Counted from the stretch's first letter, positions 28,936 through 38,989 are shown. The stretch: DNA of 64,000 nucleotides from Blastococcus sp. TF02-09 (GCF_003319105.1 NZ_QOHH01000002.1:62001-126000); one strand, 5' to 3'. The notes: generated from the sequence alone by a model not told the origin. A program made the numbers and translations.

Positions 28936-29544
28936 GTGCCTTCCCGCCCCAGCCCCCGCCGGTCCCGCCTCCGGCGCACGCTCCTGGTCCTCCTGACGGT
29001 GGCGGTCGCCGCCGCCGCCGGCTACTGGCTGGCGGTCCGCACCGACGACGACGGCGGCACGACCGCCGCCGGCAGCTCGCCCGTCGCGGCGCCGACGAGT
29101 GCGGCGCCGACGACCGAGGCCCCCGTCGCGGACGGGGATCCGGTGGCCAGCCTCGAGCCCGAGCGCACCGGCGGGTCCCCCATCCCGACCGAGCCCGCGG
29201 GCGAGGTCGCCACCGACACTCCGGTCCCGACGGAGGACGCCGGGGAGGAGGTGACCCCGCAGCTGACCTACTACGGCTGGGTCGACGGAACCTTTGCGGT
29301 TGAGGTCGGCGCCTACGTGGCCGGGGTCGTCGAGTCCAACGGCTCCTGCACGCTCACTCTGACCTCCGGCAGCGACTCGAGGACGGCCGTAGTAGCCGGT
29401 GAGGCGGACGCCACGACGACCTCCTGCCCGACCATGGTGGTCCCGGGTGCCCAGTTGTCGTCCGGTATCTGGAAGGCGGTCGTCAGCTACGAGTCGCCGT
29501 CCAGCGCTGGCGAGTCGGCTCCGATCGAGGTCACGGTCCCGTGA
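28936..29544 (+). CDS. Membrane-anchored exported protein of unknown function
   Basis: The 202-residue protein has a basic N-terminus (RPSPRRSRLRR), one hydrophobic segment at about residues 15-34 and no clear cleavage site. It is probably a signal anchor with the rest outside. Residues 40-110 are a Thr, Ala, Pro and Glu-rich linker. The C-terminal 90 residues form a small beta-rich domain with two Cys (in NGSCTLTL and TTSCPTMVV) that could form a disulfide. Its TGA overlaps the GTG of the LGFP-repeat gene by 4 bp, so both are made together and probably act together at the wall. GAGG 9 nt upstream of the GTG supports the start. Confidence 0.8.
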   Translation: MPSRPSPRRSRLRRTLLVLLTVAVAAAAGYWLAVRTDDDGGTTAAGSSPVAAPTSAAPTTEAPVADGDPVASLEPERTGGSPIPTEPAGEVATDTPVPTEDAGEEVTPQLTYYGWVDGTFAVEVGAYVAGVVESNGSCTLTLTSGSDSRTAVVAGEADATTTSCPTMVVPGAQLSSGIWKAVVSYESPSSAGESAPIEVTVP

Positions 29545-32480
29545 CGCGCGTCCTGATTCGACTACTGACTGTCACCGCGCTGATCGCCTCCGCACTGCTC
29601 GTGCCCACGGCCGGTGCCGGGCCCGCGAGCACCGCGTCGGCCGCGAACCTCTCCTACTTCAACCCAGGCAACATCATTTCCGACGCCGTGTTCTTCGACG
29701 GCCTGGCGATGAACGCCCCAGCCGTCGACGCGTTTCTCGACGCTAAGGGTGCGAAATGCGTGGCGGGTGAGATGCCCTGCCTCAAGGACTACACGCAGAC
29801 AACCTATGACCAGGCCGGTGACGCTTACTGCGCGCCGTACCGAGGTGCGCAGAAAGAGAGCGCGGGTGCGATTCTGGCGAAAGTTGGTGCCGCCTGCGGT
29901 ATTAACCCCCGCGCGCTCATCGTCCTGCTGCAGAAGGAACAGAGCCTAATCACCGGGACGAGGCCGCAGGCCCGCGCCTACAACAAAGCCACCGGTTTCG
30001 CGTGCCCGGACACCGCGGCTTGCAACCCGGCCTTCTCAGGCTTCGCGAGCCAGGTCTACTTCGGGGCCCGCCAGTTCCAGCGGTACGCCGCGGGCGCCGC
30101 CGGAAGCTATCGGGCGGGGCGAAACAACACTGTCGCTTACTACCCCGCCATCAGGGACAGCTTCGGCGACAACCGGAACAACGTCCGCTGCGGTACCTCA
30201 CAGGTGTTTATCCAAAATAAGGCGACCGCCGGCCTCTACAGTTACACCCCATACCAGCCCAACGCGGCGGCCCTGGCGGCCGGCTACGGCTCCGGCGACA
30301 CGTGCTCCGCCTACGGCAACCGGAACTTCTACAGCTGGTTCACCGATTGGTTCGGCTCCACGCAGCACGCAACCGGTGGCGCCGTCGTGGCCCGCGCCAA
30401 CCAGTCGGACACCCGCGCGGCGATCGGGCTCGCGACCGGCAACGTCAGCTGCGGCCTCCTGGAGGGCGGCTGCTTCCAGCCGTTCGAGCGCGGCGCCATC
30501 TACTGGTCGCCCGCCACGGGAGCGCACATCGTCAAGGGCGCCATCCACCAGCGGTGGGCAGGCATGAAGTGGGAGACCGGGCGTCTCGGCTACCCGACCG
30601 GCGAGGAGATCTGCGGCCTCAAGGACGGCGGCTGCTTCCAGGACTTCCAGCGGGGCGCCATGTACTGGTCGCCCGGGACCGGCGCCCATCCGGTGGAGGG
30701 GTCCATCCAGAAGAAGTGGGCCTCGACCCGCTGGGAGACCGGCTACCTCGGCTACCCGACCGGCGCGGAGAAGTGCGGGCTGACCGACAAGGGCTGCGTC
30801 CAGCAGTTCCAGGGCGGACGCATCTACTGGTCGTCGGCGACCGGCTCGCACATCATGGTCAGCGGCCCGATCTGGAACGCCTACACGGCCGCCGGCTACG
30901 AGACGAGCTCGCTCGGCTACCCGAACGGGGAGCAGGTGTGCGGCCTGCGCGACGGCGGCTGCTTCCAGGACTTTCAGCGCGGCGCCCTCTACTGGACCTC
31001 CACGACCGGTGCGCGACCGGTCGTGGGGTCGATCCAGAAGAAGTGGGCGTCGACGCAGTGGGAGACCGGCTACCTCGGCTACCCGACCGGCGCGGAGAAG
31101 TGCGGCCTGACCGGGAACGGCTGCGTCCAGCAGTTCCAGGGCGGACGGATCTACTACTCCCCCGCGAGCGGTGCGCAGGTCATGGTGGGCGGCGCCGTGT
31201 GGAACTTCTGGCGGGCCGGCGGCTACGAGGCAGGCCCGCTGGGCTACCCGACCGCCGACCAGCAGTGCGGCCTCTCGGACGGCGGGTGCTCGCAGGCCTT
31301 CCAGAAGGGCACCGTCTACACCTCGGCGTCGAACCCCGCCCGCAGCGTGAGCGGTGCGGTGCTCGCGAAGTACACCGCCGCCAAGGCCACGGCCGGCACG
31401 CTCGGCTACCCCACGGACGCGGCCCGGTGCGGCCTGGCGGGCGGTGGCTGCTTCCAGCAGTTCCAGGGCGGGCGCATCTACGCCTCCGGTTCCGGCGTCG
31501 CGGCCACCATGGTGGCGGGCCCGATCCGGGACCTGTGGACGTCCCGCGGCTCCGAGAGCGGCGCCCTGGGCTACCCGACCGGTGACCAGCAGTGCGGCCT
31601 CGCGGACGGCGGGTGCTCGCAGGCCTTCCAGAAGGGCACCGTCTACACCTCGGCGTCGAACCCGGCCCGCATCGTGAGCGGTGCGGTGCTGACCGAGTAC
31701 GTCGCGGGCAAGGCGCAGGCCGGGGCGCTCGGCTATCCCGTCGGCACCACCGTGTGCGGTCTGATCGACAGCGGGTGCTACCAGAACTTCCAAAAGGGGT
31801 CCATCTACACGTCGAAGGGGGCCGGGACGCACACGGTGCTCGACGGTCCCGTGCGCCGGGTGTGGGACGCCCAGTGGTGGGAGACCGGCCCGCTGGGCTA
31901 CCCGACCCGCAACCAGGTCTGCGGGCTGACGCGGGGTGGCTGCGTCCAGCAGTTCCAGGGCGGTGGCGTGTACACCACCCCGGCCACCGGCACCCGGGGC
32001 GTCTGGGGCGCCATCTACCAGGCGTGGAACGCGCAGGGCCGGGAGCGGGGCGCGCTCAAGTACCCCACCACTGACGAGAAGTGCGGGCTGTCCGGGGGCC
32101 GCTGCCGGCAGGACTTCGAGGGCGGGTCGATCGTCTTCTCCCCCGCGACCGGCAACCTGGTCGTCAAGGGTTCCATCGGGAAGCTGTGGCTCGCGGACCC
32201 GGGAGCGCAGGGCTACCCGACGACCGGCGAGACGTGCGGCCTCGTCCGCGGCGGCTGCTTCCAGGTGTTCCAGAAGGGACACGTGTACTGGTCGCCCACC
32301 ACCGGCGCGCACATGGTCAGCGGGAAGATCTTCTCCACCTATGCGGCCCAGCGCTGGGAGACGGGATCGCTCGGCTACCCGACGGGTCCGGCCGTGACCA
32401 CGGCCTCGACGATCACCCAGCCGTTCCAGGGCGGAACGCTCGTGCAGAACCGCAGCACCGGCAAGGTCACCCGTCGATAG
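29541..32480 (+). CDS. Secreted 979-residue LGFP-repeat wall protein with an N-terminal lysozyme-like domain
   Basis: A Sec signal peptide (cleavage likely near residue 35, STASA) precedes a cysteine-rich globular domain (about 36-285). Within it, RALIVLLQKEQSLIT places Glu133 as in lytic transglycosylases, which suggests a muramidase fold; this is inference from one motif. The rest is thirteen LGFP-type units of about 54 residues, each with a core like LGYPTG. All but the last carry a CGLxxGGC pair that could form a disulfide. LGFP repeats occur in corynebacterial PS1-type wall proteins and are thought to bind arabinogalactan. The gene is translationally coupled to the anchored protein upstream and ends at a strong terminator. 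Confidence 0.88.
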   Translation: MTRVLIRLLTVTALIASALLVPTAGAGPASTASAANLSYFNPGNIISDAVFFDGLAMNAPAVDAFLDAKGAKCVAGEMPCLKDYTQTTYDQAGDAYCAPYRGAQKESAGAILAKVGAACGINPRALIVLLQKEQSLITGTRPQARAYNKATGFACPDTAACNPAFSGFASQVYFGARQFQRYAAGAAGSYRAGRNNTVAYYPAIRDSFGDNRNNVRCGTSQVFIQNKATAGLYSYTPYQPNAAALAAGYGSGDTCSAYGNRNFYSWFTDWFGSTQHATGGAVVARANQSDTRAAIGLATGNVSCGLLEGGCFQPFERGAIYWSPATGAHIVKGAIHQRWAGMKWETGRLGYPTGEEICGLKDGGCFQDFQRGAMYWSPGTGAHPVEGSIQKKWASTRWETGYLGYPTGAEKCGLTDKGCVQQFQGGRIYWSSATGSHIMVSGPIWNAYTAAGYETSSLGYPNGEQVCGLRDGGCFQDFQRGALYWTSTTGARPVVGSIQKKWASTQWETGYLGYPTGAEKCGLTGNGCVQQFQGGRIYYSPASGAQVMVGGAVWNFWRAGGYEAGPLGYPTADQQCGLSDGGCSQAFQKGTVYTSASNPARSVSGAVLAKYTAAKATAGTLGYPTDAARCGLAGGGCFQQFQGGRIYASGSGVAATMVAGPIRDLWTSRGSESGALGYPTGDQQCGLADGGCSQAFQKGTVYTSASNPARIVSGAVLTEYVAGKAQAGALGYPVGTTVCGLIDSGCYQNFQKGSIYTSKGAGTHTVLDGPVRRVWDAQWWETGPLGYPTRNQVCGLTRGGCVQQFQGGGVYTTPATGTRGVWGAIYQAWNAQGRERGALKYPTTDEKCGLSGGRCRQDFEGGSIVFSPATGNLVVKGSIGKLWLADPGAQGYPTTGETCGLVRGGCFQVFQKGHVYWSPTTGAHMVSGKIFSTYAAQRWETGSLGYPTGPAVTTASTITQPFQGGTLVQNRSTGKVTRR
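30417..32440 (+). repeat. Thirteen-unit LGFP repeat array with 327-bp two-unit duplications
   Basis: Units of about 163 bp alternate between two types, one with CFQxFQxG and one with CVQQFQGGRIY. DNA segments 30699-30785 and 31026-31112, and 31257-31363 and 31584-31690, are nearly identical. Both pairs are offset by exactly 327 bp, which is two units. Confidence 0.85.
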
Positions 32481-32490
32481 ACGGACGCGC

Positions 32491-32529
32491 GGGAGCGGCC
32501 GGCGTGGGTTCCCCACTCCGGCCGCTCCC
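32491..32529 (+). terminator. Strong intrinsic-type hairpin after the LGFP gene
   Basis: GGGAGCGGCCGG (32491-32502) and CCGGCCGCTCCC (32518-32529) are a perfect 12-bp inverted repeat. The loop can pair further through GTGGG and CCCAC. It begins 10 bp after the stop codon and is followed by only a short ATTT. It separates the LGFP operon from emb. Confidence 0.8.
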
Positions 32530-32544
32530 CATTTCCGGAGAAAG

Positions 32545-32550
32545 TAGGGT
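32545..32550 (+). promoter_or_regulatory. -10 element of the second emb gene
   Basis: TAGGGT lies 8 nt before the ATG at 32559 and just after the terminator, so emb has its own probably leaderless promoter. Confidence 0.5.
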
Positions 32551-32558
32551 GCGCGGTG

Positions 32559-35500
32559 ATGACGACCGCCCCCGCCGGGCCTGGTTCTCCGGTGACCGGG
32601 GACTCGCCCGACGCGCCCCGATCCGGAGCGACGGCCACGCAGTCCGGCGAGCCGGCGGCCGGGCTCGCACGGTGGTGGCGCCCGGCCGCCTGGGTGCTCG
32701 CCGCGCTGACCCTGGTGTTCGCCGTGGCGCTGCCGCTGGCCCCGGTCTTGGTGGACACCCCCGAGGTCCAATGGCCGCTGGACCCGGCGGACCCCCAGCC
32801 GACGACGGCGCTGTTCATGCCGTACCGCCCGATCGACCTCACGGCCACCGCGCCCTGCGCCACCGTCCGCGAGCTCGCCGCCCGGCAGGTGGACGGCGCG
32901 TCCGCCGTCGTCCTGGCGACGGCGCTGCCCGACTCCACCCGCGGCAACGAGCGGGCGCTGTCGATCACCGTCGGCAGCGACACGCTCCGGGTGGTTTCCT
33001 CGGGCGCCGAGGTCTGGCAGGGACCCGTCCCCGCGGAGGCGGACTGCTCGCTCGTCGTCCGGGCCGACCAGGAGGGCACGCGGGCCACCCTCGAGAACCC
33101 GGGTGCCGATCCCGAGGTGCTGGCGGACGCCCCCGGGGCCAAGGTTCCCGAGGTCACCGCCTTCACCACCGACGTCACCGCGGCCGACGGCACCTCGCCG
33201 TCCGTGGTCGCCCATCCCGACGCCCGGTTCCAGACCTCGCCCACCACGGGCAAGCTCGTGCTCGTCGCCCTGCACGTGCTCGGCGTGCTCGCCTGCCTGT
33301 GGCTGCTCCGGCGGGCCAGTCCGCCGGCGACGCGCGGCCGCGATCGGGCGGTGGCCGCCGACGGGACCGAGCGGCCCCCGCTGGCCTACGAGGGCGTGCG
33401 GTGGGGCCGCGCCATGGCGGTGCTCGCCGACGTCGGGGTGGTCCTCACGCTCGTGGCGTGGACGGCGATCGGCTTCCTCAACACCGACGACTACTACTAC
33501 AGCCTCGAGGCGAGGACCCTGGACAGCGCCGGCTTCGTCGGGAACCAGTTCCGGTTCTTCAACGTGCCCGAGGTGCCCTTCGTCCTGCTGCAGACCCTGC
33601 TCGCACCCCTGACCGAGCTCTCCACCCAGCCGGTCGTGCTGCGCCTGCCCTCGCTCCTGGCGGCCCTGCTGGTGTGGTGGCTGCTCACCCGTCAGCTCAT
33701 CCCGCTGCTCGTCGACCGGCCCCACCCGGCGCTGCGGATGGTCGCCGGGGTGGCGCTGCTGGCCTGGTGGCTGCCCTGGAACATCGGGACCCGGCCGGAG
33801 TTCCTCGTCACGCTGGCGTGGGCCGTGACGGCGACGCTGGCGCTGCAGGCGATCCGCCAGCAGCGCGCCTGGCTCATCGGGCTCGCCGCCGCCGTCGCCG
33901 GCACGGCGGTCACCATCACCGCGTCCGGGCTCGCGTGCGTGGCGACGCTGGTCATCCTGCTGCCGCGGATGTGGCCGACGCTGAGCCGGTCGGCGCTGGG
34001 CGCGTGGCGGTCGCTCGCGCTCGTGGTGGCCTGCGCCAGCCTGCCGGCCACCGTGGTCTTCTCCGACTCGACCCTGGCCACGGCCATCACCGCGCTGCGC
34101 GTGCACCAGGAGGTCGGCCCGGCCGAGTCCTGGGACATGGAGATCATGCGGTACTGGTACCTGACCCTGGGTCCCGACGAGAACATGCGGACCTTCGCCA
34201 AGCAGCTGGTCGTCGTCCTCACCGTCGTGGTGGTCATCGCCGTCTCGATCAGCCTGCTGCGCATGACCCGCCCCCGCGGCGGGCGCACCAGCTGGCTGGT
34301 GCCGGCCATCGGCTTCCTGTTCACCGTCGTCGCCCTGGTCCCCTCCCCGACCAAGTGGACCCACCACTTCGGCGCCCTGGCCGCACCCGGCGCCCTGGCC
34401 CTGACCGTGGCGGTGGCGCTGCTCGTGCGACGGCGCCCGGACCGGTGGGCCTCCGCCGGGATCCTCGGCGTGGTGGCCTTCACGGCCGCGCTCGCCTTCC
34501 ACGCCGGCAACCGGCAGGTCGAGTCTTCCGCGTACGGTGTCACGCCGGTGCTGCCGAACCTGCTGGGCAACCCCGTGCTGTGGCTGGGCACCGGCCTGCT
34601 CTTCGCGGCCGCCGCCTGGTACGTCCGCCGGCGGATCGGGTCGACCGGCCGGCAGCCCTGGCCGGAGGCGGCCGTCGGCACGCTGGCGGTCGTGCTCGTC
34701 GTGTCCGTCGGCGTGCAGACCGCGAGCGCGGCCCTGGCCACCTGGCGGTACAAGGACACCTTCTCCCTCGCCGGGAACGCGGTCAGCGCGCTCACCGGCG
34801 GAGAGGACTGCGGCTTCGCCGACCACGCCGTGGCGCTGACCGACCCGGTGGAGCTGCGCGCGCTGCCGGCCGACGACGCCGACGCCGAGGGCTCCCCCGA
34901 CGCCGACTTCCCCGGGGTCGAGGGCTCCGCGGGCGAGCTCGCGCCGGACGGCGTGCGCCGGTGGTCGACCTGGACCGACGAGCCCACCACCGGGCCGACG
35001 ACGATCACGACGCCCTGGCTGGAGATCGGCGACCTCACCGAGCGCGACGTCCTCGCCCTGTCCCTCACCGGCGACCTGGACTCCGGCACCGAGGTGAGCG
35101 TCGAGCTCGGCGCGGCGGGCACCGGCGGCGAGCCCGCCGTGCTCGACACCCTCGAGCTCGACGTCGAGGGCGACGAGGAGGACTACGAGGGGTCGTGGGA
35201 GCAGGAGCGGCTGGGCTCGACCACGCACCTGCCCGCCGGGGCGACGCTGGTCCGCGTCCAGGCCGTCGACCGCAACTTCACCGGCGGTGGCTGGCTCGGC
35301 GTCACCGACCCCTACCGCGTCGACGGCACGATCCTGCGCGAGCTGTTCGAGGGCGAGGACGTCGTCCTCGACTGGCCCGTGGGGTTCACGCTGCCGTGCG
35401 TCGAGCCGCCGCGCATCGCCGACGGCATGGTGCCGCCGGTGGAGTGGATCATGTTCAGCGAGAAGTACGCCGACGCGCCCGAGCTGCTGGTCATCGACGA

Positions 35501-35735
35501 TCGCGGGGGCAGCTACTCGACGATGACCGAGGTCGCGGATGCGACCACCTATCCGGGCTTCTCCCCCGGCGTCGGTCCCGAGTACACCGAGTGGGGACGG
35601 CTCGTGCGCTACGACCGGCAGCTGCCGGCCGACGCGTACCGGTTGGTCGAGGACGAGCGGGTCATCGCCGGCTGGGGCTGGTGGCCCGGCGCCGGCGACG
35701 GCCCGGTCCCCGACGGGGACAAGCCCGACCTCTGA
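32559..35735 (+). CDS. Emb-family arabinosyltransferase, second copy
   Basis: It is an arabinan polymerase like the copy at 15376, with 1058 residues. A hydrophobic helix follows the N-terminus, then a periplasmic domain, a GT-C core and a C-terminal carbohydrate-binding region. The catalytic pair is Asp310-Asp311 in TDDYYYSLEAR. FRFFNVPEVPF and TKWTHHFGALAAPG are clear Emb matches. The residue aligned with EmbB Met306 is Glu317. A GTG at 32556 could start one codon earlier, but the -10 spacing favours the ATG. The two Emb proteins differ enough that they may form a heteromer or build different arabinans. Confidence 0.92.
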   Translation: MTTAPAGPGSPVTGDSPDAPRSGATATQSGEPAAGLARWWRPAAWVLAALTLVFAVALPLAPVLVDTPEVQWPLDPADPQPTTALFMPYRPIDLTATAPCATVRELAARQVDGASAVVLATALPDSTRGNERALSITVGSDTLRVVSSGAEVWQGPVPAEADCSLVVRADQEGTRATLENPGADPEVLADAPGAKVPEVTAFTTDVTAADGTSPSVVAHPDARFQTSPTTGKLVLVALHVLGVLACLWLLRRASPPATRGRDRAVAADGTERPPLAYEGVRWGRAMAVLADVGVVLTLVAWTAIGFLNTDDYYYSLEARTLDSAGFVGNQFRFFNVPEVPFVLLQTLLAPLTELSTQPVVLRLPSLLAALLVWWLLTRQLIPLLVDRPHPALRMVAGVALLAWWLPWNIGTRPEFLVTLAWAVTATLALQAIRQQRAWLIGLAAAVAGTAVTITASGLACVATLVILLPRMWPTLSRSALGAWRSLALVVACASLPATVVFSDSTLATAITALRVHQEVGPAESWDMEIMRYWYLTLGPDENMRTFAKQLVVVLTVVVVIAVSISLLRMTRPRGGRTSWLVPAIGFLFTVVALVPSPTKWTHHFGALAAPGALALTVAVALLVRRRPDRWASAGILGVVAFTAALAFHAGNRQVESSAYGVTPVLPNLLGNPVLWLGTGLLFAAAAWYVRRRIGSTGRQPWPEAAVGTLAVVLVVSVGVQTASAALATWRYKDTFSLAGNAVSALTGGEDCGFADHAVALTDPVELRALPADDADAEGSPDADFPGVEGSAGELAPDGVRRWSTWTDEPTTGPTTITTPWLEIGDLTERDVLALSLTGDLDSGTEVSVELGAAGTGGEPAVLDTLELDVEGDEEDYEGSWEQERLGSTTHLPAGATLVRVQAVDRNFTGGGWLGVTDPYRVDGTILRELFEGEDVVLDWPVGFTLPCVEPPRIADGMVPPVEWIMFSEKYADAPELLVIDDRGGSYSTMTEVADATTYPGFSPGVGPEYTEWGRLVRYDRQLPADAYRLVEDERVIAGWGWWPGAGDGPVPDGDKPDL

Positions 35736-35749
35736 GCGCCGGGCCCGCG

Positions 35750-35767
35750 GTCGGGGCCGTCCCCGAC
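35750..35767. terminator. Hairpin between convergent emb and lipoprotein genes
   Basis: GTCGGGG and CCCCGAC pair perfectly around CCGT in the 39-bp gap. No T-tract follows. Probably a bidirectional terminator. Confidence 0.5.
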
Positions 35768-35774
35768 GAGCGGG

Positions 35775-36365
35775 TCAGGCGTCGAGGCCGCTGAACGTCG
35801 GTGTGGCCTCCTCGCCGTCCCAGTTCACCCGGAAGCTGAAGGCGTCCTCCAGCGCGGCGCGGTACTGGTCGGCCTCGTCCTCGGTGATGGTGCCGGCGGC
35901 GAGCAGGCTGTCGATGGCGGGGCTGTACTTGGCGACCAGCGCGTCGATCAGCGTCTGCGGGTCGATGCCGAGGTCCTCGGCCACCGCGGCCAGGTTCTGC
36001 CCGGCGTCCATGCGCACGTGCAGCTCGTCGTGGCTGATCGTCAGGACCTCGTCCAGGACGTCCTCGACGGGCTGGTGGCCGCGGTGCAGCCCGAGGCCGC
36101 CGTCGCCGTAGGCCTCCTGGATCAGCTCGACCAGCTGCTCCTCCGTCGTGACGGAGGAGACGTCGACCGAGCCGGGGCCACCCGTGCCGCCGGACGGCGC
36201 GCCCTCGGGCGCACTCGCCTCGGTGGTCGTGCCGGTGTCGGTCGAGCTGACCGAGCTGCTGGTGTCGCTGCTCGCCGTCGAGGCGTCGGTTGCGGTGCCG
36301 CACGCCGCTGCGATCGGGACCACGGCGGTCAGGAGGGCGGCGGCGATGGTCCTGCGAAGCTTCAT
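35775..36365 (-). CDS. Lipoprotein of unknown function
   Basis: The 196-residue protein has a type II signal peptide: MKLRR, a hydrophobic stretch and the lipobox-like PIAAAC with Cys22. A Ser/Thr-rich linker (about 25-65) follows. The rest is acidic and mostly helical, with GQNLAAVAEDLGIDPQTLIDALV near residues 120-140 and AGTITEDEADQYRAALED, like a helical calcium- or ligand-binding fold, though no family is recognised. It is transcribed divergently from the HupE-like gene, sharing a 178-bp upstream region. It should be an outer-face membrane lipoprotein. Confidence 0.75.
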   Translation of the reverse strand: MKLRRTIAAALLTAVVPIAAACGTATDASTASSDTSSSVSSTDTGTTTEASAPEGAPSGGTGGPGSVDVSSVTTEEQLVELIQEAYGDGGLGLHRGHQPVEDVLDEVLTISHDELHVRMDAGQNLAAVAEDLGIDPQTLIDALVAKYSPAIDSLLAAGTITEDEADQYRAALEDAFSFRVNWDGEEATPTFSGLDA

Positions 36366-36492
36366 GGTGGGCTCATCTCGTTCGTCGGGGTGAGTCGATC
36401 GAGCACCACCATCACCACGTCGGCTCCGATGCGACTGGACGACCGCTGCGAGAACGCTGTGCGCGTGAACGCATCCGCCGGGTGACTAGAGA

Positions 36493-36533
36493 CGTCCAGG
36501 CACCGTCCAGGTGGCTCCCAGGCGGCGTCCGCA
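36493..36533 (+). promoter_or_regulatory. Four direct repeats spaced 11 bp before the HupE-like gene
   Basis: CGTCCAGG at 36493 and 36504, CTCCCAGG at 36515 and CGTCCGCA at 36526 are in step at 11 bp, one helical turn. The block ends 10 bp before the ATG. Such spacing is typical of OmpR/PhoB-type response-regulator sites; the regulator is unknown. Confidence 0.4.
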
Positions 36534-36543
36534 GGCTGCCGGC

Positions 36544-37813
<1,270 letters not shown>

Positions 37814-37839
<26 letters not shown>

Positions 37840-38968
37840 CCATGCGCTGGACCTGGTTGGTGCCCTCGTAGATCTGGGTGATCTTGGCGTCGCGCATCAT
37901 GCGCTCGACCGGGAAGTCCTGCGTGTACCCCGCACCGCCGAACAGCTGGACGGCGTCGGTGGTCACCTGCATCGCGACGTCGGAGGCGAAGGCCTTCGCC
38001 GAGGCCGAGAGGCGGGTGACGTCGGGGCGGCCCGCCTCGCCGGCCGCGGCCGCGACGTAGACCAGGTGCCGGGCGGCCTCGATCTTCATCTCCATGTCGG
38101 CGAGCATGAACTGCACGCCCTGGAAGCTGCCGATGCTCGTGCCGAACTGCTTGCGGTCCTTGACATAGGCCACGGCGGCGTCGAGCGCACCCTGGGCGAC
38201 GCCCACGGCCTGCGCGCCGATCGTCGGGCGGGTGAAGTCCAGCGTCCGCAGCGCGGTCTTGAAGCCGGTGCCGGGCGCGCCGATGATCCGGTCGGCGGGG
38301 ATGGTGCAGTCGGTGAAGTAGAGCTCGCAGGTGGGCGAGCCCTTGATCCCCATCTTGCGTTCCTTGGGGCCGACGGCGAAGCCCGGGTCGTCGCGGTGGA
38401 CGGCGAAGGCGGAAATGCCGTTGGCGCCGGCCTCGGGATCGGTGACGGCCATGACCGTGTACCACTCGGAGATGCCCGCGTTGGTGATCCAGGCCTTGGT
38501 GCCATTGAGCACCCAGGTGTCGCCGTCGCGGCGGGCGCGGGTCCGCATCGCGGCGGCGTCCGAGCCCGCCTCGCGTTCGGAGAGCCCATAGCTGATCATC
38601 GCCTCGCCCGCGGCGATCGACGGCAGCACCGTCCGCTTCACCTCGTCGGAGGCGGACAGGATGATCGGCGTCGACCCGAGCTTGTTCACCGCCGGGATGA
38701 GCGAGGCGCTGACGTCGACGCGGGCGACCTCCTCGATGACGATGCAGGTCGCGATGGCGTCGGCACCCTCGCCGCCGTACTCCTCGGGGATGTGGGTGGC
38801 GTGGAAGCCGGCCGCGGTCAGGGCCTTGAGCGCCTCGACCGGGAAGCGGGACTCGGCGTCCACCTCGGCCGCGTGCGGCGCGATCTCCCGCTCGGAGATG
38901 TCGCGCACCGCCTCCCGGATCGCCTCGTGGTCCTCGGTCAGCGCGTACGGCCCGGCGTTGTTACCCAC
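37814..38968 (-). CDS. fadE25: Acyl-CoA dehydrogenase (FadE25 type)
   Basis: This flavoenzyme introduces the alpha-beta double bond in acyl-CoA during beta-oxidation or branched-chain degradation. Its 384 residues are close to Rv3274c (389). It shows MISYGLSEREAGSDAAAMRT and WITNAGIS, which form the FAD and substrate pocket, and QIYEGTNQVQRMVIAR, whose Glu is the catalytic base in this subfamily. The GTG start is fixed by a -10 element 6 nt upstream. The order fadE25-purE-purK-gtrA matches Rv3274c-Rv3277. The acyl substrate cannot be told from sequence. Confidence 0.95.
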
Positions 38969-38974
38969 AGGTAG

Positions 38975-38980
38975 ATACTA
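38975..38980 (-). promoter_or_regulatory. -10 element of a probable leaderless fadE25 transcript
   Basis: TAGTAT on the minus strand is close to the TATAAT consensus and lies 6 nt before the GTG. Confidence 0.6.
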
Positions 38981-38989
38981 GTTGAAGGA

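Noticed and set aside
30417-32440. Regularly spaced repeats that could suggest a CRISPR array
   Set aside because: The units are coding, about 163 bp long, and diverge as protein repeats; there are no short identical repeats with unique spacers.
30198-35228. A 1676-codon open frame on the minus strand opposite the LGFP and emb genes
   Set aside because: It is antisense to two clear genes; its translation is low-complexity (Gly, Arg, Ala, Asp) as expected for a GC-rich shadow frame.
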